From Apostichopus japonicus (Eukaryota > Echinodermata > Holothuroidea > Aspidochirotida > Stichopodidae), in NCBI RefSeq assembly GCF_037975245.1, contig NC_092579.1, forward strand, positions 23,171,166-23,235,165: 64,000 nt of DNA, in the 5' to 3' direction. The notes beneath the pieces are model-generated. The model was not told where the DNA came from. It did no database searches and was given only the letters and a program-made list of their open reading frames with translations. A program made the translations under genes and the position numbers. This document shows, in pieces, positions 38,301 to 52,200 of the stretch. Every line of letters starts with the position of its first letter. Position 1 is the stretch's first letter.

Positions 38301-41300
38301 ACTATATCAGCCCTACCACTTTATTAGCCCTACCACCATATCAGCCTACTACCATATCAGCCCTACCACCATATCAGCCCTACCACCATATCAGCCTACC
38401 ACCATATCAGCCTACCACCATATCAGCCCTGCCACCATATCAGCCTACCACCATATCAGCCTACCACCATATCAGCCCTATTACCATATCAGCCCTACCA
38501 CCATATCAGCCCTACCACCATATCAGCCCTACCACCATATCAGCCCTACCACCATATCAGCCTACCGCCATATCAGCCCTACCGCCATATCAGCCCTACC
38601 GCCATATCAGCCCTACCGCCATATCAGCCCTGCCACCATATATCAGCACTGCCACCATATCAGCCCTACCACCATATATCAGCCCTACCACCATATCAGC
38701 CCTACCACCATATCAGCCTACCACCATATCAGCCCTACCACCATATCAGCCTACCACCATTTCAATTCTACCACCATATCAGCTTTACCACCATATCAGC
38801 CCTACCAACATATATCAGCCCTATCGCCATATCAGCCCTGCCACCATATATCAGCCCTACCGCCATATCAGCCCTGCCACCATATATCAGCACTGCCACC
38901 ATATCAGCACTGCCACCATATCAGCCCTACCAACATATATCAGCCCTACCGCCATATCAGCCCTGCCACCATATATCAGCCCTACTGCCATATCAGCCCT
39001 GCCACCATATATCAGCCCTGCCACCATATATCAGCACTGCCACCATATCAGCCCTAACACCATATATCAGCCCTACCACCATATATGGGTCACAAGTGGA
39101 AATGGATTAGCTTTTTCATTTCAGGGTCTTTCATTTTTGGTGGAAAATGTTACATGCCTACAACAGAAACTATAGAGACATACTATGAAGAATAATCAAA
39201 TTCTCTCCCTGGTGAAATAAGCACCTAATTGTCATTAACCCTCCCATCACAGGGGGACATTTCCAGCTCAATTTCTGACCCACTAGCCTGTAAGCATATA
39301 CAAGCACCACAGCCAGGAATTCATCTTCTATTCACTCCAAATTATTTTCCTTGTGTTATGGATATATTTTTTCATGACTAAAAGCTGAAACTAAAACAAT
39401 ATACTGACCACAGAAGATGCACTATCCCATCATCAAGTTTGTTGTAGTCAGACGCTTGACTCTTGAGAGATGAATGAACCTCATGGAACCTCCGTTCTGT
39501 TTATTCAAAATTATTTTTTCTTTCTGTTAACAGGAAGTTTTCACCACCTGGTAGCGCTAAGATGAATTTAGCTGCAGTAAACCTTGCCAGCCTGATTGGA
39601 GCCAGTAAGTTTATGACATGAGTCTCATCTCATCTCATCTCATCTCATTGCAGCTCATTTCAACTCAATAATCTTATTCGTTGTTTTATTCACATTACTG
39701 TGCCCATTTTTATGTATATTTATATTTTTATGTTCTTTATTGTGGTTTATAACCCTGTCTTATATTATGTTTTTACTTTTATTGCTGTTGTTATTACTTT
39801 TAGGTTTTCTTTAAGTTTGGTAATTTTATATTCCAGGTATTGGTTCTTTTGTACAGTGCTCTTGAGCATGTTTTATTTCACGATAACAGCACTTTAATAT
39901 ATGGTATTTATTTATTTATTTATTTCATCTCATTTCATCTCATCTCATTTCATTTCATTTTCATTTCTATATTTACACTTGAATCATTCAAACTAATACA
40001 ACAGTTGTGAAAGGGAATATTCTAGAATACTGTTGGGCTTAACAAAGTAGAACTATTACATCAAGGAAAGGAAGAGAAAAATAAAATGACGAAAAGAAAC
40101 AGAAGAAAAGAAAGAAAAACAAATTGTGTGTACCATGAAAAACACTCAATCCATATAAAACTAAACAAAAAGTAAAATGTAACAAAAATGAAGCCGGAAA
40201 CCGATTCTCTTGTTTCATTTCCTTCTGAGGATTGTCAACATTGTTGATTACTTTCATATTAGAAAAATTTAGAATTTTACACCATTTGTCAAAATATTTT
40301 ATTATGTTTTACAATTTTAATGGCTGTCATAATTCTGCGTATGAAGCTTTTCCTTAGAGTGTTGTTAAACCACATCCCTTGTAAGTGAAATTAGTTATTG
40401 AATTGAATTCTGAGAAGGCAAAGGAAAATTTAAAAATAAAAGAGCCCTCTTTTATTAAAAAAAATAAAAAAATCTACTGTAAAATTTGATGGTATTGCTT
40501 GCATGCATTTCTCTTGAAATTTTGTTAATATTAATGAACTGAGCCAAAAGAATATCTCATGCATGGATGACATGCGTGTAGATTTAACGTTCATCAGTCG
40601 ATGTAAATTTGTCCATCGTGGCAAAAACAGCAGTCATGATGTAATAAAATACCAGCGTTTGTAATTTATTTTTGCCCGCACCAAATTTTTACGTGGGCGA
40701 TTAATTTGACGACAATCGTTTTTTATCTCACACCCACATAGTTGCACTAGTTACTGCGAGGGATGTTGCAAGAAGTCATACCCTGCTTAGATGTGTTTTA
40801 TCTCAAATTTTCAACTGTTGACAAGGATTTCGCAAGCAGTTGGGCGAGGTAAATCAGATGATCCCTGCCCCCGCCTTCCCCCCGTTGTATATGAGCTGGA
40901 ATGAGAAGTATTTTAAAAGAGGTCAGGTTTTAAAGAGGTCAGCCTTTTTTGGGCAACTTTATTACTTATTTGTCTCTCTTTCTTTCTCAGAATGCAAATC
41001 AGGTGTACGGAGATTGGACAAAGAAGGCCCAAAGTGGAAGAGAATAATGGTAACCATTATTATTGACAGTTTCTGATTAAAAATTTCAGATACTTTGGTG
41101 TCAAAATGTGACTGTGTATTTTTTGCTATAATTTTGTTTTTATTTACTCTTTTTATCACTAAGTGAAAACCATGTCATGGGTATAGCATGTTTTAATCGT
41201 GAATTGTTTAACTTGAAACATTATGAATGTATCTGGCAACAACATGTCGAGTTACATCGTCATGGCAATCAAGCAGAAATTTACTGTTATTTATAAACTT

Positions 41301-44300
41301 TTATAACGCAATGTGCAAAAAGTGGGGTAAAATATTCTGACATTATTTTTGGCATTTTGGTGAAGCATCCTGAACATTATCAACAATTATTTAAATCAAA
41401 GCTTCCAAGTTAATCATATGTTAAAAGCAAGATGGATAAAAAGGAAAGGAAGGGTTTTTAAAAAATTGTTACCATGACGATATTACAGACTTGTGTTTTT
41501 CTGTGCGTAGCAACAGGTTTATTTAGCAAACCTAAAAAAACTTATAATCAGATAAGTCTCTGTAACAAGCACTGCGGTGTGTATTATTTCTGGATTGCCT
41601 TCAAGCATGGTGATGTGCCCCTTTAGTTTTTTGTCTTGGAATGTCCCTTTAACGCTCTTGAGGATGAATAATTACTGCAAGGTATACTTTATGTGGTTAT
41701 TGACTCAAAATTTGCTTTCTTACCGGTGTAATTAACACTGGTGATTCATCAGTGAAAAGCGCATAACATATGGCTCAATTAATATCCATTTTGTTATATT
41801 ATATTTCTTGGATAACCTACTGAGTGATAAGTACAGAATCAATGTGCTGGTATGCTGTCATAGCAACAAGTTTTGTAGCATGCAATTTGAAAGTTAAGAT
41901 ATTTAGGCAAACAACGGTTTGAAAGAGTCTTTCAAATTAATATCCACTAATACCACATTCCTAAAGCTCTTTTAAAAAAATGTGGCTTTGTAGTACATAG
42001 CAATGTTTATATTTTAAAAGGGAAAAAAGGGAATTTTCAAGTTATTTACATATTTATCATGTGCTACAGTAGGCAACAATGCTTGTGGAAGCACTATACA
42101 GTTGTTTTAATTTTGAAGGTATTTTATTTCTTCATTTCTGCAGGGATATAACCATTATCCTAAAAGTTAGTAGCTTTATAAATGGAAAAGATCCAAGTGG
42201 CTGCGTCTGGCCGATGAATAAACTTACGGTTAAATTACGTATTTTTAATTATTAATCAACACCTGAACAGTGATTTGGAATAATTCGAAATGAATTTAGT
42301 GAAAAGGTGGACAGGGTGTTTCAGATCAATTTAGTTACTTTACCAGCATATCAACGACAGAAAATGTGGCTGGAAAAGTTTAGCGAAACAAAAGCTGTGC
42401 TCTTTCGAAAGAAATCTATGGTATACCCAATCGGCTCTCACCTCTCGCTTCACTGACAGATGTTAAAAAGAATCCTCGTTAATAGAGAGTCCCGTTAGAT
42501 CACCCGGCAGTTGTCAGGTGCGGAGGTTGCTCGGCAGAGAATGTGAACGACATAAACCAAGATTTAAACACCTCGAAACATGAAAAGCCTTCTAAATAGT
42601 GATATGGTGGAATATACTTATTAATGTTTTCCATTGAATTGAATTGGCAGATTATTATGACTATTGTCATAATATTTAAAAGAAAAAACGAAATTATTAC
42701 CAAAAGGTGGTTATAATTGTTGCCTTTTTATGATAATAGTTAAGAAGAACAAGGAAGAAAAAAAGGAAGTTAAGTAGAAAAAATTGTACATATTTCTTGT
42801 CTCTGGATATCGTGTCATATTTAGGAGGGATAGACTGAAGTGCTTCCCCCCTCTTGTTAACAAACTGTAAAAAAAAAATGGGCCCAAGTTTTAATATTGT
42901 CTGTTAACAGAGTAATCAAATAGAGTAATGCTGACAATGATCTTCTCAGACCATGTGTCTTTTTCATCGATGAAAATAGCTACATGCCCTTAAGACTGTC
43001 ATGTCGTCGACAATCTGCATTATAGTTATTAGGAAAAAGAGGAGCCCGTCTGTCAACAGATCTGGTAGATATAGCAGTGATATAAATCCCCCAAAAAAAT
43101 CTGACTTTGGTATTAAAAAGATCTTTAGAGGGTAGGAAATGGTTAAGGTCATCGAAAAATACATTAAGGAGATTGCTAGTATGTCCATTCATTCATCTTG
43201 TGTTTCTTTGATAGTCTTAACAAAATGAACTTTGGAGAACACATCAGGGTTTTGTTTTTTGTTAAGCAGGTAAACCCCATCTTAACTTGTTTTGACAGTT
43301 TATAGTTGTATTGCTGCTTGGTTTTTTATCCATGCTATTTCCATTTGTTTTAAATATTAGTTTTATGTATTGCTTGGTTTTTATACCCAATATTGCCCTC
43401 TTCTTAAAGTTGTATTGCTTTGTTGTATGGTTTTGTACATTCTTCTTCTTATTAAGCTGTATTTGAGTCCAGTAAACTTCTCCGTAATCTGGTGATGCTG
43501 AGAAAAGAGTGGTGAAAGGAGCGATAAATGCACCTAGATACGTTAATATCCGCTACTTAATTGAAAAATTGCAGATTGCCGAAGAAAATATACTACATTA
43601 CACTCAATTTGTAAGAGGCCAATGTTTTCTGTTTTTCGATAACACCATTAATGATAAAGCTATCTGATTGAGTGAAGTAATGGGGGATCTTGGGGGTTTA
43701 TATCGGTCCTAACGCACGTGATCTTTCCTGTTTTGATAATCTCCGAAGACTTTTCATATCTCAGTGTCTTCGCTAATCGTGAAAATATGTTTCACAAGAT
43801 TATGCACAAAATTGTATACACCACTGGTGATTAAACAAGGAATCGCAGGTACATGTTGAGTATATTTCGGAGACTTCGATACAATGTTTACTGGTGCTCG
43901 AAGCTTTAACTCTATTTAGCTGGCGGGATCGCCAAAACGTCGACAGAGCTCTCTGATTGGTGGACGATCGGACGTGTGTGTAGTATTTTTTCTTAACACT
44001 ACAAATCACATCGGGGGGAGACACAATTTTGTTTTGGGAGGGCACCTGCCCCCCCTCCCCCCGACCACCCTCTTTACGACGCCACTGCAAGTGTCGACAC
44101 AAGGACACAAACCAATGCAACGTGCAACTTGAATTGAATTGTTGTGTATTGTATCCCTTTAAGGTTGGTTTACTTTGTTGTTTGGTATATCTTCCTCCTT
44201 TTATATTTGGTTGTTTTGTCGCTTGGTATTTCTTTTCTTTCATTTTGAATTGATTTTTTTCTGCTTGGTACAGTATATCCTCTTTTAAAGTTGCATTGCC

Positions 44301-47300
44301 TGTTTGCTTAGTTTGTTCTCTTTTACACCGAGTTGGATTTCTTTGGTGCTTGATTTTATTGAGCAACATCATCATGGAAATATTGGATTGCTTTTGATGC
44401 TTGGTTCATCCTCCTTTATGTTGGTAAGATTTTTTTGGGGATTTGGTGCTTGTTATATACCTGCTTAAGGGTGGATTGCTCAGTTGCTTGGCATTGAGCC
44501 CAATACCCATATGACCTACAGTGACTCATAAAATGAGATTTGAAATGTTCGGTGAAGTTAAATCATATTTAAAACAAACATACAGACCAGACGACAGAGT
44601 TGATCAAAGGAAAGAAATCGTCCCATAATATTATTTACTATTATGATAATGATTATTTATTGTTTATTAATTTGTTTATTTGCTTTGTCAGGTGATGTTG
44701 ACCAAATTAGACTCAGACCGTGTGGAGGAAAGACGAGACACCGCAAGGGTTTGTTTTCTTGTCTTTTGTCTTCACTCATTTGCTCAAAATATTATACAAA
44801 TTCAGGATATTAAATAATAGTGAAAAACTACTCCAAGCAATTTCAAAATATGTTGAATATATTAGAGTTTGTAATTCTTCTTCAAAGTATCGTTTTGTAC
44901 AATGGACATTACAAAAATACCCAGACTGTCGTCTTCAGTCGTATCATTAGTATCCTAGGTTTAATTTCTAACCCTTTATGCAGATGCTTTGAGAGGATGA
45001 AGAAAACAAACATTAGAACTATTGTACTTGTACAGGAAGGAGGGGTGAGGGGGAGTGAGGGGGGAGGGGCATGGGATTGGGATAAATATATAGTGATGCA
45101 TGCAAGACCAGTGAAATAAGTTGTGTAACAGGTATTGCAATGTAAGAATTCAAAGATAATATTTCAGTTAGCTACCCCAGATGTATACTTTGACAGATGA
45201 GCACTAGGGCTAGATCCATCTATGCAATGGAATATGAGTACACAGAGTTAAATCCGGGGAGGGGGGGCAGGGGGTGGGGGTAGGGTAACCTTTGGGTTCG
45301 GGTTATGACCAGAGAAACTGTTAACCCTGATAAAGTAATAAAAGCCTTTGTTGTCTTTCGTGACCTTTATTTTTGCAATCATCTTATACAATAGATCGCC
45401 TGTTTTGTTCATCTTTCAGAATTTTGGTGTCCTGGACTGTTGCGAAAAGCAAATTATCGTGGCCCTCACAAAAAGGGTAAGTATGGTACTATACCATTGT
45501 TATCCTGCCTCACTGTGATTGATAATATGAAATGCGCACTCCATGACGTATTAGAATTTGGTGCGGTCTACACCCAGCAAAATCATTGCGGCAAATCTTT
45601 TACTGTAGTGGGTAAGGAATCTGTCAGTTCCAGGCTGTAGCGGTAACTGATATTAAAGGAGAACTTTTGTAGAGCCCCTTAAGCATGTGAAGAGTCAAGC
45701 AGGCAGTATTGCTCCCCTTTAATAGCATCCTTTGTTTACTTCCCGTTTACTTCCCGTGCTTTGGTTGTTTGTATTTAATTCTCTGGTTACTATAATTGAC
45801 TTCACATATGATGTAGTTAATAACAGCTTGTGAAAAAGTTTAGAAGAATAAAATATAACCCTAAATAATAATAATAATAATATCCACCTTGAGTCTTTCT
45901 CAGTATATGAGATTCTGTGTAGATACTACCAAAGGCCAACTTTCCTATCATGGGTCCATTCCCCCCCCCACCCCCCATCCCTGCTCTGTAACAACCAACA
46001 GGTTTCCCCTGTATATCGATTTGCACACCCACCCATACTGTGCCAGAAATTGATCTTGTAGTTTTGACAAACTGTCAGTGTATACTGTTAAGTCAAATAT
46101 TGCTCTTAAATGTTGTAGTGCTGAGTCATGTGTACACAATTAGAGGTCTAACAAAGTCACTTCATTTTAAGTTGAGTCCAGTCGTTGTCGGTGAATTTTT
46201 ATCCTGACTCGAGGTTGAGTCTTTGAATCTGTGAGGACAAGCAAGTCGACAAACATTGTTTTATTTTTTAATAGCTTCACTTACGAGAAATTGGTAGACT
46301 TGAGTCTTGACTTGTATGTATGTATTTTAGATCCTCCTGCAAGCAGGAACTCGCGAAGAAGCCTCATTGGCTTATGAAAGCCGCAAAGGTGACTGAAGTC
46401 AGTCTCTTACATTCATATTTAACGTCCATGATTATGAATTGTCAATTGCCAACAACTCTGAAACCGGACGACATACATTAATCTTGGAGTGACTCGAACA
46501 CACAACACACTGCACATAACAAACAGTAAAACTTTATGATAAATTGTTCACAGCTGTTGGAGAACTCAAACTCTGTGTTTGAACCATGTTGAAAAACCAG
46601 GACAATTTAGCAAGGCTTGAAAATTAAATAGTTAAACCTTTTATTCTCACGATAGAAATCGCAAGATGTATTAAAGTTAGAGAGGGCCTGACGTCTTATT
46701 TGGCCTCCGAAGATGATCTTGCCAGGATCTAAACAATGCGCTCTCTGTTAAAACTTTTTATATATTTACTTCCGCAGGCTTTTTGCAGTAGATATTAAAG
46801 CAAGTCGTTAACAATATTTCATTTGTCTCTTAGAAATCCCAAGAGTATAAAAACCTTACTTCAATAATCTATGGCAGCAACTTTAACCATATATTGTCAA
46901 ACAATTAACAAACAGTCATCTGTTGCTTGGCAAATATTCACAATGCAAATGTACTCAATATATTATTCATTTTTTGTGTGTAATATGTTGTAAACATTGA
47001 CAGAAACTTTGTCATTTATCTTAAAGAACGGGGAGAGGAGTCAGACTTTGAACGTAAATGGAATCGATTAGGGAAACTACTGCGTCGTGGAAATTTAAAT
47101 GATGCCTCTGACATTTGAAAGTCTTAAAGACCGTATTGGTTTTAAAATAGTAACAAAACCCACGGATCAAAATTTTCATCTTTTTTTGTCATCAGCGATG
47201 GCGCAAAAATAAAGTAACAATCTCAGAAGGGTTTTTTTGTTTGAAAGGACAAATTATACCACTCTCAGTTTTACTGATTTTTTTTAAAATAAATTTCACA

Positions 47301-49134
47301 GACAGAAATGTGTTTCTGCTTCAAATTGATACCTATTAGTATTGAAAATGAAAAATGTATGTTGGTTTTTTTTTAATTAGCAATTTGCATATTTTACTTT
47401 GAAAGTAAAGTGGAATGAAACAAGCAATACTTCAACCTTTTTATAAGTGTTTGGCTTATTTAAAAAAAAAAAAATTCGTATGGTAGATATACTTCTGCTT
47501 TTTTCACTTGTATTTGTTGATAATGTTACAGGTGAAGAAAAAAAGGTTTCTGATTTGAAATTATAGCAACTTGTGAAAGAAAATGTGGATGAAACATCAA
47601 GCAATATTTAAACCTCATAAAGTGGACTTCCACTTTAATACTTTTTTTACATTATGGTATAAAGTAGCCAAAGAAAGCTGAAAAGTACGTTGACCTTATT
47701 AAAGGGGTGTTCAAAATAAAAAAATTATAAAAAATGAGATTTTGAGGTTTTTTATTACACTTAGATCCTTCCTCCTAGATACTTTTAGACCATACCATGT
47801 CTTATTAATGTTTTTGCTATTGATATTTTGTGTTTCATCTGAATACCTGACCTGAAAGGTCCATTGTGTGCGTAGTCTACGAACGTGTGACTACGTAGTC
47901 CAGTCATTTTAATCGATGAATCACAGTCACTTATTAAAGGGTCATCTCTCAAAATGTAAAAAGGGTTTAGGGATATACGGATAGCTCTGTGAGTTTTAAC
48001 TCTAGTCTTGAGCCTTTTTATGAGAAATCGATAAATTTGTTGTTGTTTTCGTCGAACGAGACCTTTTGAAAAACTGACGGTTGACGTGGACTGTTGGATA
48101 TTAACTGTCAAAGTTCATGGCCATCCTTCATACCCTATGAAAGTAAAATGCTAATTGATGTTAATCGAAGCGATGAAAGTTGTTGCCATTTTGGATGTCG
48201 TCGGGATGTACATATCGGAACTCCTCACGCGACAATATACGTCAAGCATCCTCTGTTTAAAATTCTTTTTTGGCTTCAGAGACAGTAAACCTTCATCATT
48301 TCCAGCCTCATTTGAATGTCTTTCCATCGTTTGGAAATGTCAAACCCATTAACCCCGATGATTTGAATTGTAAAATAAACCTTATTTTGAAAGCCCTTTT
48401 ATTACTTTTAATGTAAAAATTTTAAAATTTCTGAATGCACTTTTAAGTATTTTTTTCCGGTTTTACTTGTCATCGTGTTGAAATGGAGTCACACAGAAAC
48501 AAAGGAAGAGGATGGAGGGGGATGGAGGAGGGTGGAGGGGGGGGTCAGGTGGGAGAAGTAGAGAGAAACCATCCCGGAAGATAGAAACCTTAGCACTTCT
48601 TCCGGGAAAACCTTTGCCCCGATCCCACTCAACGAAATTTGAAGGCCAACGGCTGTTAGCACGTTAATATATCCAGATATCTCCTGAGATTCCCTAGTGA
48701 CAAGAGTCCCTCAATATCTCCATATCTCTATATCGATATCTATATCTCAAAGGAAAGTCACAAGACAGAAAGCAATTAGTTCAGAATTAACGATGCATGT
48801 CATGTGACTTGAATTGTCTTCTTGGAGGTTATTGAGTGTAGTCTCACATTGTATTTAAAGTTGTTTATTCCTGTTTTCTTTTTGTTTCATTTGTGGTAAT
48901 CAGTTGCTTTGGGTTAATCATTACAAATTATTACCATAAAGAATGACATCATTAAAACATACAGTGTCGTACAGAGATGACGTACAGTGGATATGACCTG
49001 TAACTATTCCATACCTGTGAGTGTTAACGATACTGGTTGCATAGATTGCAAATGTACCGTAATCAAATCTGCCACCGACATAGGAGGCTGGAAGTTTTTT
49101 CACTGTTCTTGATTTTCCAACTCATTACGATTTT

Positions 49135-49192
<58 letters not shown>

Positions 49193-49193
49193 T

Positions 49194-49268
<75 letters not shown>

Positions 49269-52200
49269 TATATGTATGTATATATATATATATATATATA
49301 TGTTATATCTAACTACAAATGAAGCCACTGTTGGTTTTCTGTTTAATAATGAACACAATGTACGCAGTGACATTAAAATCTAATAATAGACATTTGTATT
49401 TCATTATTGTAATTATAGTTAACTGTCGTGTACTTTATAATGTTGAGTTCACAACTTTCGGTTCTATCTTATTATGTAATTAACCTCTAAACCTGCTAAG
49501 TAGTTACTAAAACAAAGCCTGCACAGAGTTTCATGTGAAACTACATTTCATGCTCAACTGGTTTGTTAGGGATAAGATGAGTGGGTTAATTCATGCGGAA
49601 ATAAACATTGTGACATTGGTGCAAGGAACTTCATTTCTTGGTTGCATATTAGATTGTCAGGACGTGTTGCAGTCTATTCATGCATAATAAAGCAACCTCA
49701 TTGGTTGTTTAATTCTGTATGTGTTATTTTTGCTCCCATAAATTTGAAGTTAATTTCAAATGTTTCATGCAAAATGAAAAATAAGACAACCTCTTTGTTT
49801 ATTTTATCCTGCACATGTGTTATTTGCTTCTATTAAATTTAGATGTTTACTTGTGTGGGGATGCTGCAGTTTATTCATGCATAATAATATAACCTCGTCG
49901 GTTATTTTATGATGCACATGTGTTAATTTGCTCCCATTAGTTTAAATGTTTGCTTGTCAGGGCATTTTACAGTTTATTCATGCATAATAACATAACCTCT
50001 TTGGTTATTTTATCATGCAAATGTGTTAATGCTCCCACTTGCTCCCATTAATTTAAATGTTTACTTGTCATGGGATGTTGCAGTTTATTCATGTGGAGTA
50101 ACACAACGGCCTTGATTAATTTTATTCTCCATGATTGTGTTGTTTGCACCTATTAACCTATTAATTTTAGGAGTGTAATATAACTTTATTATACATCCCT
50201 GCTACTTGCAGTCAATGTATGACAAGATATCTATACACTTGCTCTGCCAATTAATTTTGTACTAACCCCCCCCTCCACCCCCTCTTTAGTGATAACATTA
50301 CTTCAATTGTTTCAGACACAATCAATCATTTTGAGGGGTAAGATAATTCAATAAACATTCTTCACAGCTCACTAATCGACTAATTGGAATTCCCTTCCAC
50401 ATTTCAGTCGGTGAAATTTACGATATACCTTTCATACCCAATCTATAGCTGCCACGTTCCTCACCCCATTTCTCCCCCCTTCCATTCTACACCTAATATT
50501 GATTGTTATTTGAATCCATAGCTTTTCACCTGCACCCATTAAATAATGAGTGAATAAATTCAATGATCACATTTCATAAGCCCCAATCGACTGATTAGAC
50601 GGCGGTCTTGAAATCTCCGCTCTCGCCGCGTATATCATGTTCGGGCGATGACGATTCGAGTCCTCCCTCGATAAGACGATGCCGTAAAATGTCATCTCGA
50701 TCGTTATGGTTTTCTCTTTCCCAGCTCGAAGTCGACGATGACTCAAGGGTGAGATATGAGTCGGCAAAGTCCATCATCTCCCTCGGCTACTGGTCTGCTC
50801 TCGCAGTCGGTGAACTCGTGAGTTATCTGAAGGACGGCTCTCATGCAGCCAAGTCTGATGTCGTTACCACGATGATCAACGCCAGAAACACACACTTAGT
50901 CAACAAGGTGCGCTTCTCCTCGGCTATTCTGCCACGGCATCGAGAGTGAAGGAAATATCTCCTGATCTCACTCTCTGGGGGGTGGAACATCCATGGGAGT
51001 ACCTATCAGAAAGGTGGAGTTAGGGGGGAATGGTAGGGGGAGGGGAGAGAACAGTATAGATTAAAAAAGGAAGAAACTTCTTCGGCAAAACCATGCAGGG
51101 TGGGAGGGGAGGGTCCTGCACCCACTTGATATCCCTATCACATAATCCAGTCTATGATCTAATCTCTCCCCCTCCCTTCTCCCCCCACCCCATCCCATCC
51201 ACTCCCCACTCCCAACAGTATTGTTCATATTTGCTCCATTCTTGATCTTTACTTTAGCCAATCTTACCTGTTTCATACTTTTTGTTTTCTTTCAAGATCT
51301 TTGATATAATTCACTATAAAAGTCACTATTTTTCTACTGTCTCTAGATGTGTAAATATCATGCATTTTATTATTAATACACTACCCCACCATAATTATGA
51401 TGGACTTTGTACTACAATATCCTGTGTACAGATGTTCAGAGAATGTCAAAAAGATTGATCATTTAAACACAAGATTATCAGCCAATGATAACATGGCTGA
51501 CAAGGCTGGAAAATTAACCTTGTGTTTGTCCTAGGAAAATGTAGCCGCGCCCCCTTCTCCCATCCCATCCCCTAAAACAAACAAGAAAAACAAATTGGTA
51601 TTGACAACAATACCATCAGTGTTTTGTTCAACATTTCTGTTACTCATTTGATAAGTCTTGTGCATGGTTTGGATTCACTATAGTTAATTTCCATATTAAC
51701 AACAAAATACAAGTACATAATGAATGTAGACAAAAGGAAATTTGAGCAGTAAAATTTTAGTAAACATTGCAAAAGCTTTAAACTAAAATTATTTCAAACA
51801 AAATCACTGGTTATTTTTCCTCATTTGATAAGTCCAATCCTTGTTTGGATTCACAATAGTTAATTTCCATATTATCAACAAAATACAAGTACATTATGAA
51901 TGTAGACAAAAGGAAATTTGAGCAGTAAAAAAAATGGTTAAACAATTTTTAGTAAACACTGCAAAACCTTTATACTAAGTTATTTCAAACAAAATAAAGA
52001 AGAATTGAGAGAAGCTTATATGTCAAGCCAACTAATTCTGAATCACCTTGCAGTAATTTAACTTCTGTATCTTAATAAAACAAAGGACAATTTTTTTTTT
52101 CTTAATTGAAAAAAATTTAAAAAAAGTATTTTCACTGATTTGGTACATCATTGCTTTTCACTTCCAATCAGATTTACCCAAGTCCTTAGGACAACTTTAT

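Larger units (their letters stand above)
45477..50724. other. intron 18 of the HEAT gene
   Basis: No exon is supported. It holds a SINE at about 46313-46501, a (TA)n tract at 49137-49302 and a diverged tandem repeat at 49655-50170. A 45-codon frame without ATG at 46984-47118 is noted under rejected items. Confidence 0.6.

Noticed and set aside
43800-44375. 191-codon minus-strand frame
   Set aside because: Composition is mixed and unlike a domain, there is no recognisable motif, and it overlaps the MITE-like G-rich tract. It is probably chance in an intron.
46984-47118. 45-codon frame containing [16 protein letters not shown]
   Set aside because: It has no ATG, no good splice donor, and would break the continuous HEAT repeat joining exons 18 and 19.
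50608-50724. Upstream extension of HEAT exon 19 ([13 protein letters not shown] frame)
   Set aside because: A good pyrimidine-rich acceptor ending CCCAG directly precedes LEVDDDS and fits phase 0 with exon 18. The extension would disrupt the HEAT repeat.
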